Assembly (NCBI GenBank): GCA_910586585.1
Contig: CAJUKA010000003.1
Location: 62,001 to 126,000, forward strand
Length of the DNA stretch: 64,000 nt
Direction: 5' to 3'
Source of the DNA: an uncultured Lachnospiraceae bacterium
GTDB lineage: Bacteria > Bacillota > Clostridia > Lachnospirales > Lachnospiraceae
The number at the start of each line of letters is the position of its first letter. The first letter of the stretch is position 1. The notes beneath the pieces are model-generated. The model was not told the DNA's origin and made no database searches. It saw only the letters and a program-made list of their open reading frames with translations. Below, one piece after another: positions 45,200 through 54,560 of this stretch. The translations under genes and the position numbers were made by a program.

Positions 45200-45781
45200 C
45201 TATCTCTTCTCCGCAAGTGCACGTTCGATTAATCCACAAAGCGTATGAATCAGCAAAATATGCATCTCCTGAATTCTAGGGGTATGCTTTGATGGCACAT
45301 TTAAAAGATAATCTGCACAGGCGCCTAGTTTGCCGCCTGTGTGTCCTGTCAATCCAACTGTCTTGATATACATTTTTTTAGCCATCTGGAACGATTGAAT
45401 AATATTTTCAGAATTGCCGCTTGTTGAAATACCAAATAAAATATCGCCCTTTGACCCTAGCGCTTCCACCTGTTTTGCAAAAATATTTTGATATTGATAA
45501 TCATTTGCAAGCGCTGTCATTACCGCAGCGTCCGCAGTAAGTGCAATTGCCGGAAGCCCGCGACGCTCCATCTGATATCTGCCGACAAGCTCACCCGCCA
45601 TATGCTGTGCATCGGATGCGCTTCCTCCATTCCCGCACACTAGAATTTTATTGCCATTTTGATATGCCGCAATACAAAGTGCAGCTATTTGTTCTATGGA
45701 TTCTATCAGCGATGTATCCTCTAAAAGCTGTCTTTTTGCCTCCATACTTTCTCTGATATTGGTCTTGATATATTCCTGCAT
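45200..45781 (-). CDS. gmhA: Sedoheptulose 7-phosphate isomerase (SIS domain)
   Basis: 193 residues. First step of heptose synthesis: sedoheptulose 7-phosphate to D-glycero-D-manno-heptose 7-phosphate. ILVCGNGGSASDAQHMAGELVGRY and DILFGISTSGNSENII are diagnostic. It follows hldD by 25 bases, with GGAGG ahead of the start. One of four clustered ADP-heptose genes here. Confidence 0.95.
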   Translation of the reverse strand: MQEYIKTNIRESMEAKRQLLEDTSLIESIEQIAALCIAAYQNGNKILVCGNGGSASDAQHMAGELVGRYQMERRGLPAIALTADAAVMTALANDYQYQNIFAKQVEALGSKGDILFGISTSGNSENIIQSFQMAKKMYIKTVGLTGHTGGKLGACADYLLNVPSKHTPRIQEMHILLIHTLCGLIERALAEKR

Positions 45782-45806
45782 TCATACCTCCGCTCAAAAT
45801 CTGAGC

Positions 45807-46775
45807 CTAATAAATTTCATATTCTTTTGCAAGATAATTGCATACATAATCGCGCGCGCCATCTTCAAGAGAATAAAACGGCTCCTGATAACCTGCTTTG
45901 CGCAGCTTGTCCATAGATGCCTGCGTAAAATACTGATACTTTGGTCTCAATGTTTCCGGCATTTCAATATATTTAATGTTGGGGGCTAATCCCATCGCCG
46001 CAAACGTCGCCGCCGCCAAATCATAGAAACTGCGCGCTGTACCTGTCCCAAGATTATATAGTCCACTTATTTGAGGATGATCCATCATAAACAGAATTAC
46101 TTTGCAGATATCCTTGATATACACGAAATCTCTTAGCTGCCCGCCGTCTGCATATCCTTCTTTATAGGATTTGAACAGTCCCATCTCTCCTGTCTGCGAA
46201 ATCTTTTGAAACGAATGAAAAATGACACTTGCCATTGAGCCCTTAAAATATTCATTTGGTCCATACACATTAAAAAACTTAAAACCAACATGCTGCTTTG
46301 GCGCAAAGCACTGTTTTTCTGCCCATAAATCAAATAATTGTTTTGAATAGCCATATCCATTTAAAGGACGCAGTTTTTTGATATCCATCTCATCGTCAAA
46401 ACCCTCTGATCCATCCCCATACGTAGCAGCGCTGCTGGCATAGATAAAGCTAATCTGCTGTTCTGCACAAAACTTCCACAAAGCCTGCGTATACTCAAAA
46501 TTATTTTGATACAAAAAATCAAAATCCTTTTCTGTGGTTGCTGAACATGCTCCCATATGAATAATATGTGAAACTTCTCCTGCAAAAGAGGGCAATTCTT
46601 TCAAAAACAGATCTCTGTTAATATATCTTGTATATCTTTTATTTCGCAGATTCATCCATTTATCTGTCTGTGCTATATGATCGACAATAATAATATCCTC
46701 TATCCCTCTATCATTGAGTTCACGCACAATACAGCTTCCTATAAATCCGGCACCGCCGGTAACAATAATACTCAT
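45807..46775 (-). CDS. hldD: ADP-glyceromanno-heptose 6-epimerase
   Basis: 322 residues. Last step of ADP-L-glycero-D-manno-heptose synthesis. Rossmann motif TGGAGFIGSCI, HMGACSATTEKD, YASSAATYG, catalytic YGYSK and the FFNVYGPNEYFKGSMASV segment are characteristic of HldD/RfaD. Its presence means the cell makes the L,D form rather than stopping at D,D-heptose. Confidence 0.94.
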   Translation of the reverse strand: MSIIVTGGAGFIGSCIVRELNDRGIEDIIIVDHIAQTDKWMNLRNKRYTRYINRDLFLKELPSFAGEVSHIIHMGACSATTEKDFDFLYQNNFEYTQALWKFCAEQQISFIYASSAATYGDGSEGFDDEMDIKKLRPLNGYGYSKQLFDLWAEKQCFAPKQHVGFKFFNVYGPNEYFKGSMASVIFHSFQKISQTGEMGLFKSYKEGYADGGQLRDFVYIKDICKVILFMMDHPQISGLYNLGTGTARSFYDLAAATFAAMGLAPNIKYIEMPETLRPKYQYFTQASMDKLRKAGYQEPFYSLEDGARDYVCNYLAKEYEIY

Positions 46776-46850
46776 ATCCCAATCTCCTATTTTCAGTTCC
46801 GCTTCCGCCCAAATACAACCTTTTCAGCAGAACTTTTGCTTTTTTAATTC

Positions 46851-47351
46851 CTACTCACAATTCTTAACAGAACGCTCCTGTAATTCTTCTATTTTTTTTA
46901 TAATATTTGTCGTAGAGCAGCCATCTACAATGCTCACATACACTACACTGCCGCCATATGCTGCAACACTGTCCATCTCTGGTATCCATGTTCCCTGATA
47001 GTCTCCACCCTTTACCACGATATCAGGCTGTATTTGCTCAATGATACCACAGGGAGTCTGCTCTGAGAAAATGCATACATAATCAACACATGCAAGTCCA
47101 GCCAATACAATAGCGCGCTCATCCTCTGGCACAATTGGACGTGCTGCCCCTTTGAGTTTGTGCACAGAACTATCAGAATTGAGCAATACAATCAGCACAT
47201 CTCCCTTTTGCCTTGCTTCCTCTAAATAAGTGACATGACCTGCATGAAGAATATCAAAACAGCCACTTGTTGACACAATTCGTTTTCCCTTTGCTTTTTC
47301 TGCCTTCACATGTTCTGTTAGCTCTTCCAAACAAATAATTTTATTTTTCAT
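46851..47351 (-). CDS. rfaE2: Heptose 1-phosphate adenylyltransferase (HldE C-terminal type)
   Basis: 166 residues. Nucleotidyltransferase with STSGCFDILHAGHVTYLEEA (HxGH) and VKGGDYQ, equivalent to the adenylyltransferase half of HldE. It makes ADP-D-glycero-beta-D-manno-heptose. Encoded separately from the kinase, with an 11-base overlap. Confidence 0.94.
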   Translation of the reverse strand: MKNKIICLEELTEHVKAEKAKGKRIVSTSGCFDILHAGHVTYLEEARQKGDVLIVLLNSDSSVHKLKGAARPIVPEDERAIVLAGLACVDYVCIFSEQTPCGIIEQIQPDIVVKGGDYQGTWIPEMDSVAAYGGSVVYVSIVDGCSTTNIIKKIEELQERSVKNCE

Positions 47352-48324
47352 TTAGTTCCCTCACAAGTTCTTCTTTTGAAACCGTAGCGGTTCCGCGCTT
47401 TCCAATAACCACCCCTGCTGCAATATTAGCCAGTACTACCGATGCATCCAAAGAAAGACCACTCACCAATCCAAGTGTCACCGCACTGATTACCGTATCT
47501 CCTGCTCCTGTCACATCAAACACCTGTACAGCTTTCGCTGCATAATCCCTGCGTACTTTCCCAGATTCAAAAATAGAAATTCCATTGGCTCCTCTTGTGA
47601 CAATGATACTTTTTGCCTTTGAAACTGCAAGATATCTTTTCCCAGCCTGATCGAAAGAATTTTCATCTGTAATCTTAATATCAACCGCATTCTCTAATTC
47701 GAGGTTATTGGGTTTTACAAAATCTGCATTCTCAAAAGCGGATATATTGCGGCTCTTGGAGTCAATTGTAACAATCACATGATTTTTGTTGCAAATACCA
47801 ATCAGTTCCTGAACAAATTTCGGACTTTCAAAGATTCCTTTGCAGTAATCCGACAGTACAACAGCACTCCACTCATGAATATGTGATGTGACATACTGCA
47901 GCAATTTCTGCTTTGTCACGTCTGCTATTCCTTCACAATTCTCTTGATCTACCCGCAAAAGCTGCTGCCCTTTTGTAGCAAAACGCGTCTTCAATGTTGT
48001 TATTCTGCCATCTTCTGAAACAATTCCATCAATGGCTATCCCTGTATTTTCCAAAAAGTCTCTCAGCCATAATCCGCTCTCATCCTTGGCCGCAACACCC
48101 GCAATTGCAATATGACCGCCCATGGCATACATATTCAGCGCAACATTAGATGCACCGCCAGCGTTTCGCTCCCGCCCTTTATAATTTAATACAGGAACCG
48201 GCGCTTCTGGTGATATTCTGCTAACCTTTCCCAAAATATATTCGTCCACCATCAAATCCCCCAAAACAAGGATTCGCTTTTTGCAAAATTCATTTTTAAC
48301 TGCCTGTTTGATTTTCTCCTGCAT
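47341..48324 (-). CDS. rfaE1: Heptose 7-phosphate kinase (HldE N-terminal type)
   Basis: 327 residues. PfkB-family kinase: LGDLMVDEYILGKVSRISPEAPVPVL at the start, GGASNVALN, and the VTGAGDTVISA anion-hole and catalytic Asp motif. It makes heptose 1,7-bisphosphate, a known bacterial signal for host ALPK1. ATG 48324 follows GAGG. Kinase and adenylyltransferase are separate genes here rather than one fused HldE. Confidence 0.94.
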   Translation of the reverse strand: MQEKIKQAVKNEFCKKRILVLGDLMVDEYILGKVSRISPEAPVPVLNYKGRERNAGGASNVALNMYAMGGHIAIAGVAAKDESGLWLRDFLENTGIAIDGIVSEDGRITTLKTRFATKGQQLLRVDQENCEGIADVTKQKLLQYVTSHIHEWSAVVLSDYCKGIFESPKFVQELIGICNKNHVIVTIDSKSRNISAFENADFVKPNNLELENAVDIKITDENSFDQAGKRYLAVSKAKSIIVTRGANGISIFESGKVRRDYAAKAVQVFDVTGAGDTVISAVTLGLVSGLSLDASVVLANIAAGVVIGKRGTATVSKEELVRELNEK

Positions 48325-48361
48325 AATTCCTCTTCATTTCGTTTTAATAATCGTATCCTGC

Positions 48362-50491
48362 TTACGAATCGGACGCTTCCCTTGGCTGAATCTCTACAGC
48401 GCTCCAATTCTCCAGATCTCTTGCATCTCCACGTATCGTAAACTTAATAATATGCCCATACCAAAGGGAAACGCACACTCTTTCCTCATCATTTATCAAA
48501 GGTGCCTCCTCCAAAGTATTTCCATAGTTCTGTACCTCTACCCCCATCGTTTGGGCCAATGTTGCCAGATATTCTCTGTGTGAAACAGGCGCTTCGTTCA
48601 ACACAAGCGCGTCATGATGCTCCCCTGCTTTCTTCACCATCAAAGTTGGCATCAGCGTTTTATCCGGCTTTGCTGCTTCCTCAACAAATTGTGTCTGCTG
48701 TCCATGATCTGCTGTGATAATAATTGTTGCATCTTCATACAACCCCAATGCCTTTAGCTGTTCCAAATACGCATATACAATCCGAAGGCTTCCCTTCATT
48801 TGGGAATAGACATTGGTATCTCTTCCTGTCTTGTTGTATTTCAGATCCTCGGACAAATAGTAAGGCTCATGCGCCCCTCTCATATGATAAAACCGAAATG
48901 CATTTGGATAATCATCTGTTACGGAAAGTCCGTCTTTGTTCAGGCGCTCATAAAAGGGAATATCATTTTCAGTACTCCACACCTCTGGTTCGTCAACCAT
49001 CTCTGCGATATCGCTTGTATAATACGCATAAGAAGATTTTGCTAAGAAAGGCGCTGTCTGATACATTGCACAGTTCCACATGGTTGCAAAGGTGTCCCAA
49101 AATTTGTACGACCTACGTACCCCTGTCTTATAATTTGCAGTAAGATCGTATATTTGTTCTGAAGTATTTCCAATATCTGTATAAATCCCAATATCAAAAT
49201 CCTTTTTCTTTACATCTTGTAGGAATGTGCTGTTTTCATAAGCATATCTGCCGTATTCATTCCCCATTCCTTCCTGCCACTCTGTTCCTGTCAACATATA
49301 TGGTATCGAAGTTCTAGTATCTGCAAACTGCGAGGTGGCATTTCTATAAAAAGTAAAATCGGATAATGGCTCAAAGAAATCTTGCTCCATATCCATAAGT
49401 TCCTGCGTCCACTTGCTCTCAAGCCGGTCAAGCACAAAAACCAGCACATTATTCCCTTCTGATAGTTCCAAAGAATGTTGTGTTGTCAGCGCTGCACTCT
49501 GGGATTTTTCTGAAAAATCCGCAGTAACCACAAGATATCCCAATGTTGCTGCCTGAATCAGAACAATATAGATGCAAATTCCCATCCAGAGCTTTATTGT
49601 GCTTTTCTTGTGATAGCCTAGCGCCAAAAGAACTATTGCTGCCAAAATCCAAGCTGCGGCATTGCCCGCTTTTACAGCAAAAGGCCATGTCTGCTCACTT
49701 CCATTTAAGACAGCTAGTTTTCCATTCAAAAAAAGATTTTGTACATATGCCATAATTGTCATTGCAGCAATCAAAAGATTCGATCCTTTGACTGCCCACT
49801 TAGGCAGCAAAAAAATCTGTGCAGCAGCAAAGAGAACGACAAGCGCCAACGTACACACAATCAAAATCAGAAAAAAACCTCCAAATCCGCCTGCAAAGTC
49901 GCCCATATTATGAAGATAGAGTTCATTTGGCAGATACACTCCATGCATAAAAAACCATGCTCCGACTGCTGGAAGCGCCATTTTTAGTACAATCCGAGAC
50001 TCTCTCAGCGAATAGTACGAAAATGCCTGACGATACAGTATTGCCGTAGCAAAGGACAATACTATGCACGCGACATACAAAATACAGTAGACTATATTAC
50101 TGATTCCGCCCATGATCCAAAAACCAATAAAGGCTCCTCCAAAAATAAGAACGCTAAATACTTCTATCAAATGTTTGGCAATGGTCGTTCCCACTAATTT
50201 TAATACAAAGGGTTCTATGACACTCACTACCGCAAGCGGTATTCCATAATGAAGATATGTTCTTGGTTCAATATCCCAAAAACTTTCAAATAATGTGTCC
50301 TCTCCATTTCCCAGATACCATTTTATCACAGATAATATGAAAAAATCACAGCAAAAGAAAAACAGAACTGCCCTTAAAAGCACCCCCACATTCCTGGTAT
50401 CTTGTTTTTCGTTCCCTAGTTTCGTCCACAAAAAAGCAGAAATACAGGCAAATATTAAAATAAATGGGAATAGTGTACTATTGTTTCCCAC
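48362..50491 (-). CDS. LtaS-like sulfatase-fold membrane transferase, paralogue 3
   Basis: 709 residues from GTG 50491, chosen because AGGAGG lies ten bases upstream, the preceding gene ends at 50506, and its N-terminus then aligns with the paralogues; an ATG at 50578 would overlap that gene. Multi-membrane N-terminal part and outer domain with VLVFVLDRLE, NATSQFADTRTSIPYMLTG, MRGAHEPYYL and IITADHGQQ. Closest in motif pattern to paralogue 1. It lies next to the heptose kinase gene. Confidence 0.85.
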   Translation of the reverse strand: MGNNSTLFPFILIFACISAFLWTKLGNEKQDTRNVGVLLRAVLFFFCCDFFILSVIKWYLGNGEDTLFESFWDIEPRTYLHYGIPLAVVSVIEPFVLKLVGTTIAKHLIEVFSVLIFGGAFIGFWIMGGISNIVYCILYVACIVLSFATAILYRQAFSYYSLRESRIVLKMALPAVGAWFFMHGVYLPNELYLHNMGDFAGGFGGFFLILIVCTLALVVLFAAAQIFLLPKWAVKGSNLLIAAMTIMAYVQNLFLNGKLAVLNGSEQTWPFAVKAGNAAAWILAAIVLLALGYHKKSTIKLWMGICIYIVLIQAATLGYLVVTADFSEKSQSAALTTQHSLELSEGNNVLVFVLDRLESKWTQELMDMEQDFFEPLSDFTFYRNATSQFADTRTSIPYMLTGTEWQEGMGNEYGRYAYENSTFLQDVKKKDFDIGIYTDIGNTSEQIYDLTANYKTGVRRSYKFWDTFATMWNCAMYQTAPFLAKSSYAYYTSDIAEMVDEPEVWSTENDIPFYERLNKDGLSVTDDYPNAFRFYHMRGAHEPYYLSEDLKYNKTGRDTNVYSQMKGSLRIVYAYLEQLKALGLYEDATIIITADHGQQTQFVEEAAKPDKTLMPTLMVKKAGEHHDALVLNEAPVSHREYLATLAQTMGVEVQNYGNTLEEAPLINDEERVCVSLWYGHIIKFTIRGDARDLENWSAVEIQPREASDS

Positions 50492-50505
50492 AACGATGAA
50501 TCCTC

Positions 50506-51513
50506 CTATTTCCAATAACATCCCATTTCTACAGTACTGGCATTTTGGGGTCTTTCTGAATCCAGCGGATAGGTCCAATGTTCATTAAAACATGTCGCTA
50601 TCTTTGATGGATAGTTGTCTTCCCATCGTCTGCCTTTGATTCCAAAAAGAAGCTGCGTCGCACCGCCCAAATGAATAACCTTTCTGCCCGCCTGTTTTAA
50701 TTTGCCTGCAAGCGGCATCCCATATGCCCCACACCCTATAATTGCCACATCAAACTCTATTTTTAATGCTTCCTGATACATATATTCCAATGCTTCAAAC
50801 CAGTCCGCAAACCGTTCATCCCGCTCGCCACAAATTGTTTGAATTGCCTTTAATGTTTTTAATTCAAATTCAGGGAGAATATCCGTACCCGGAAATATTT
50901 TTTCACGTTTTTTATATTGAGCTTGTATGGTATCTTCAAAAGGATGAATCACCAAAACCTTTTTCCCTTTCAAGGCGGCTGACCACGGTCTGTTGTCGGC
51001 AAGCCACGGCTCTATCCAAAACAGATACGTCAAATCAACCTGTGGTTTGTATTCATCAATCACAAAATCTTCCATATTCAGATGCCACATTGCTAGTAAA
51101 TCCGCCTGCTGATAGGCGTTCAAAATACATTCTGTAAATCGATCCAAAAGCTGATAATCAACAGGAAAAAAACCTGCCCCATTTCCAAGCCTTGTAAACC
51201 ACTTATCCAAATACGCATCCGCCTCTTGAGAATGCCCCATAATCTTTACTTTTAGGTTTCCGACAACCGTTTGAAGCTCTGTATTTCCAAATCTGCATAC
51301 CATAAATGGCTTATCCGACAAAATCAAATTATAAATATAATCATTTGTTTTCTTTTTGGACAGAATCCATCGATTCGCATAATGCAGCATCACAGGTTCT
51401 CTGTGAAAATATTTTAAAATTCCATGCCTACGCAAAATTTTATTAAAATAAAAATCTCGAAAACGCCATTTTCGCTCATAGCGCTGCCATTTTTTCTGCA
51501 AGTCTTTGTCCAT
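50506..51513 (-). CDS. Probable GT-D-fold glycosyltransferase (DUF1792-like)
   Basis: 335 residues, soluble. FMVCRFGNTEL in the N-terminal third and FDVAIIGCGAYGMPLAGKLKQAG followed by VIHLGGATQLLFGIKG in the C-terminal third resemble the GT-D-type domain of DUF1792 glycosyltransferases. A DFVIDE acidic segment lies between. It probably transfers a sugar to a lipid-linked oligosaccharide in the cytoplasm. Donor and acceptor unknown. Confidence 0.7.
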   Translation of the reverse strand: MDKDLQKKWQRYERKWRFRDFYFNKILRRHGILKYFHREPVMLHYANRWILSKKKTNDYIYNLILSDKPFMVCRFGNTELQTVVGNLKVKIMGHSQEADAYLDKWFTRLGNGAGFFPVDYQLLDRFTECILNAYQQADLLAMWHLNMEDFVIDEYKPQVDLTYLFWIEPWLADNRPWSAALKGKKVLVIHPFEDTIQAQYKKREKIFPGTDILPEFELKTLKAIQTICGERDERFADWFEALEYMYQEALKIEFDVAIIGCGAYGMPLAGKLKQAGRKVIHLGGATQLLFGIKGRRWEDNYPSKIATCFNEHWTYPLDSERPQNASTVEMGCYWK

Positions 51514-51537
51514 GCCTCAAACCTCTATTATCACTGC

Positions 51538-52350
51538 TTAATGATGATGCAGTTTATTTTTTATTCGCTGTATTAGTTTTCCTGCTTTGCTGCGCTTCCA
51601 TTGTAATTCCCGAAGCGAACCTGCATTGATTCTATGTGAGTCAATAATCTGCGGAAATGTGCTGCGCTGCTCTACGTCATATTCATAATGATTGACAAGC
51701 CCAAACTGCGAAGGGTCCCGAAAACGCTTTATATGATATTTTTTTGACATTAACGACCATATTGACTGATCGTGTCTATGCGCCACAAAATCAGGGTAAT
51801 TTTCCAGTCCCTGCGTATTTGCCTGCTCTGTTATCATACGCTCATCCTGCGCATATTGCAAATCTTCTGCAATAAATTTTTCAACAAAAGCAGATTTTTT
51901 CAAAACAACATACCCGCCAATAGACTGCGGCGTATCCGTAAAGGCTTTGTTATCACACCCCATCAGCACAAAGGCATCACGTTTTGTATATTTTCTCTCA
52001 AGCATTTCTTTTTGCAGAGAAAACACCATCATATCAAGTTTTTCCCGCTCCATACAGTCAATCAGATATTGTATTTTATTGATAAATATAGAGCCTGCAT
52101 CTGTATATATCAAATAATCTCCATCTTTTAATTCCCTATACGCTTTATTCAAAAAATACGGTTTCCAAAGATACAAGCCGTTTCCTTTTTTTTCGCTTAA
52201 TATTTTTTTATTTTTTTTCACAAAATCTGCGTCAATATCATCAGGGGTATATGCTATCGTTCTATCTGCTCCCCATTTTATGGCAGTCTCCAAATTTAAC
52301 TTCTGCGCTTTCTCAAAATGCTTGTCTGCATAATTTATCGCTATTATCAT
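51538..52350 (-). CDS. GT-A-like glycosyltransferase, uncharacterised
   Basis: 270 residues from ATG 52350 (AGGA nine bases upstream; ATG 52365 is possible). The IYTDAGSIF segment looks like a DXD-type donor site, preceded by GNGLYLWKPYFLNKAY and followed by GGYVVLKKSAFVEKF, a pattern seen in small capsular glycosyltransferases. First gene of the long minus-strand array, divergent from the forward gene at 52527. No membrane segment. Confidence 0.7.
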   Translation of the reverse strand: MIIAINYADKHFEKAQKLNLETAIKWGADRTIAYTPDDIDADFVKKNKKILSEKKGNGLYLWKPYFLNKAYRELKDGDYLIYTDAGSIFINKIQYLIDCMEREKLDMMVFSLQKEMLERKYTKRDAFVLMGCDNKAFTDTPQSIGGYVVLKKSAFVEKFIAEDLQYAQDERMITEQANTQGLENYPDFVAHRHDQSIWSLMSKKYHIKRFRDPSQFGLVNHYEYDVEQRSTFPQIIDSHRINAGSLRELQWKRSKAGKLIQRIKNKLHHH

Positions 52351-52458
52351 TATTGATATCCTCATTACAAATCTCAGGACTAAACTGTTACACGAATTTT
52401 ATACCAACATCTATATTGTGTCAAGAAATTTCATCTTATAAACTTTTCCAACATATCC

Positions 52459-52489
52459 TTGACATTTATTGGCTGGGCTATGTTATACT
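52459..52489 (+). promoter_or_regulatory. Predicted promoter of the forward DUF6020-like gene
   Basis: TTGACA (52459-52464), a 19-base spacer and TATACT (52484-52489) with an extended TGT element in front. The ATG at 52527 follows GAGGAG. The 161-base divergent region must also hold the minus-strand promoter, which I could not pin down. Confidence 0.65.
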
Positions 52490-52526
52490 AAAAGACATGG
52501 ATTATTCACAGAGGAGTATATAAATT

Positions 52527-54404
52527 ATGGAAAAAGGCCGTTTTTTTATTAAAAATGCATTCACTGCACTACTGTGCTTCTGTACAGCACTTATGTTCAA
52601 TCTAAAGTTTGAAGTACCCGAAATTCAGAATGATGCAGGTGTTCTCTACAACATTACAGAAAATTTAAGGCAGAGCATCACTCTTGATTTTTTTGCAACG
52701 ACAATTATCGCGCTGTCTTTTTATTTTATTACCTTGAAGATCAATCAGCTGGCAAAAAGCAGTATCCGTGCACAATACGTCTGTAACTTGATTCTTGCCT
52801 TTTTATGGCTTTTTTCTGAAGGCTTCCAGATTGACAACACCCTTACAAGCTTATATTCTTCTCCTGGACAAGTGGTAAAAAGCATTCTGTATGTAATAGG
52901 AGCTGCCCATTTATTAAACAGCATTGGAAATATTTTGTATCTGTTTTTATCCTCTCAAAAGGAACTGCAGGAATTGCCTGAAAAAAAGACTGTTTTTGCT
53001 GTTTTTTCTCATACACATCCTTACCTGTTTTGGTTTCTTTTAGTCCTTATTGTCTGGATACCAAACACCATCCTGTCACATCCGGCAAGTATAGAAAGCG
53101 ATGTATGGGATTCTTTGCATCAATTTTTTGGCTGGTCTGAATTTACAGCGCATCATCCCCCATTTTTTACAGTTTTAATTGGATGGTTTGCATCCTTTGG
53201 AATCTCACTTGGCAGTATTAATACAGGCTTCTTTTTATGGACCATGCTGCAGACGCTTCTCTGTGCTGCCATTATGGCTTATGTGCTCTATACCATTCAA
53301 TTGCTAAAGGCGCCTTATTGGCTTACCCTACTGTCATTTTTGATTGCCGCTTTATCACCTTATTATACTAGTTATATCACTACAATTGTCAAAGACACTC
53401 CTTATTCTTTTGCAGTTTTACTTTATCTTGTTGAACTTGTGTATCTGCATCTTGACTGGAAACAATATTGGAAATCACCTGTGCATATTGGACTGTTTTT
53501 CTCTTCCAATATTGCAATGATTTTGCTTCGGCACAATGGAAAATATATTCTGTATGTAATGGGTATCTACTTACTTTTCAGATGCATCTTCAAAAAACCT
53601 GCATTTTCTAAAAAGAGCATTGCATTCTATGGTTTTTTGTTAATACTGCCCTTACTGATTGCAAACGGCATTTCAAATATTGTGATTCATCAATATCATG
53701 TGACTGTTCAAAAGGGGGAAAGTATGCGGGAGGCGCTTTCTATTCCTTTCCAACAAACTGCAAGATATGCAAAATACTATGGTGAAGAAACTCCCGAAGA
53801 AGAAAAAGCTATTATTGATACTGTGATTGATTACTATGCACTTGCTGGTGTTTATGAGCCTGGCATTTCCGACCCTGTCAAGGCGCGATTTCAGTACACG
53901 GCAACCGCCCAAGACTGGGCAGCATATTTTAAAGTCTGGCTGAAACAATTTTTCAGACACCCAATGATCTACTTTGAAGCTACGCTGAATCAGAATTATT
54001 ATCTGGTTTATCCCATGCAGGAAAACAGCAGATTTTATTATTCTACCTATGTAGATTACTTTTACGACCATGAATTTATGAACAGCGTAGGCGCCGCACA
54101 GACTATGACATTTGCCAAAGCAAATGACACCCGAATAAGCTTCTATAAGCTTTTGCATTCGCTGCCGATATCTGGTGCCTTCTCTAATATTGCAGTGTAC
54201 AACATCCTTTTAATGTATCTGATAATATTTGCTGTCCATGACCGCCAAAAAGGATTTATGTGGATTACAATTCCCATTCTGATAAGCAATCTGGTTGTTC
54301 TTGCCGGACCTGCTATTTATGACAATATCCGCTACGCGCTTCCCATCGTGTACGCTATGCCTTTTGTGACTGCATATTTTATCCAGACCCGCAGGAGTCG
54401 TTAA
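52527..54404 (+). CDS. Large GT-C-like membrane protein (DUF6020-like), forward strand
   Basis: 625 residues, more than ten membrane segments. The first loop IESDVWDSLHQFFGWSEFTAHHPPFFTVLIGW and later EGMREALSIPFQQTARYAKYYGEETPEE-like soluble region parallel the protein at 22928-24787. These are the only two DUF6020-like genes in the window, and this is the only forward-strand gene between the two 155-bp elements. It probably adds a side-chain sugar from a lipid donor. It ends at a bidirectional terminator facing the MATE gene. Confidence 0.8.
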   Translation: MEKGRFFIKNAFTALLCFCTALMFNLKFEVPEIQNDAGVLYNITENLRQSITLDFFATTIIALSFYFITLKINQLAKSSIRAQYVCNLILAFLWLFSEGFQIDNTLTSLYSSPGQVVKSILYVIGAAHLLNSIGNILYLFLSSQKELQELPEKKTVFAVFSHTHPYLFWFLLVLIVWIPNTILSHPASIESDVWDSLHQFFGWSEFTAHHPPFFTVLIGWFASFGISLGSINTGFFLWTMLQTLLCAAIMAYVLYTIQLLKAPYWLTLLSFLIAALSPYYTSYITTIVKDTPYSFAVLLYLVELVYLHLDWKQYWKSPVHIGLFFSSNIAMILLRHNGKYILYVMGIYLLFRCIFKKPAFSKKSIAFYGFLLILPLLIANGISNIVIHQYHVTVQKGESMREALSIPFQQTARYAKYYGEETPEEEKAIIDTVIDYYALAGVYEPGISDPVKARFQYTATAQDWAAYFKVWLKQFFRHPMIYFEATLNQNYYLVYPMQENSRFYYSTYVDYFYDHEFMNSVGAAQTMTFAKANDTRISFYKLLHSLPISGAFSNIAVYNILLMYLIIFAVHDRQKGFMWITIPILISNLVVLAGPAIYDNIRYALPIVYAMPFVTAYFIQTRRSR

Positions 54405-54440
54405 CAACCCATCAATCTGTCGCAATTTCCTATATCAATC

Positions 54441-54517
54441 GAGTAGGGGAACGACCTTCTCCACTACTCGCCGCGCGGGGCACGTGCAGCAAAGCTGCTA
54501 ATTTCCTTACGTGCCCC
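54441..54517. other. Two tandem stem-loops after the DUF6020-like gene
   Basis: GAGTAGGGGA/TCCACTACTC (54441-54469) and a longer one with outer arms GGGGCACGT/ACGTGCCCC (54477-54517) enclosing GCAGCAAAGCTGC. They precede the bidirectional terminator. The second is stable enough to matter for mRNA 3' end stability. They may be a repeated extragenic element. Confidence 0.5.
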
Positions 54518-54523
54518 TGTGCA

Positions 54524-54560
54524 TTAAAAAAATTGAGCGCAAACACGCTCAATTTTTTAA
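54524..54560. terminator. Bidirectional intrinsic terminator
   Basis: AATTGAGCG/CGCTCAATT stem with a 6-base loop, flanked by an A-run on the left and a T-run on the right, so it works for both the forward DUF6020-like gene and the minus-strand MATE gene, whose stop codon lies within it. Confidence 0.9.

Noticed and set aside
29371..48324. Gram-negative LPS core locus, because of the ADP-heptose genes
   Set aside because: No lipid A, Kdo, Lpt or outer-membrane genes are present, whereas GH25, TagB/TagF-like, LtaS-like and WecG/TagA genes fit a Gram-positive surface locus.
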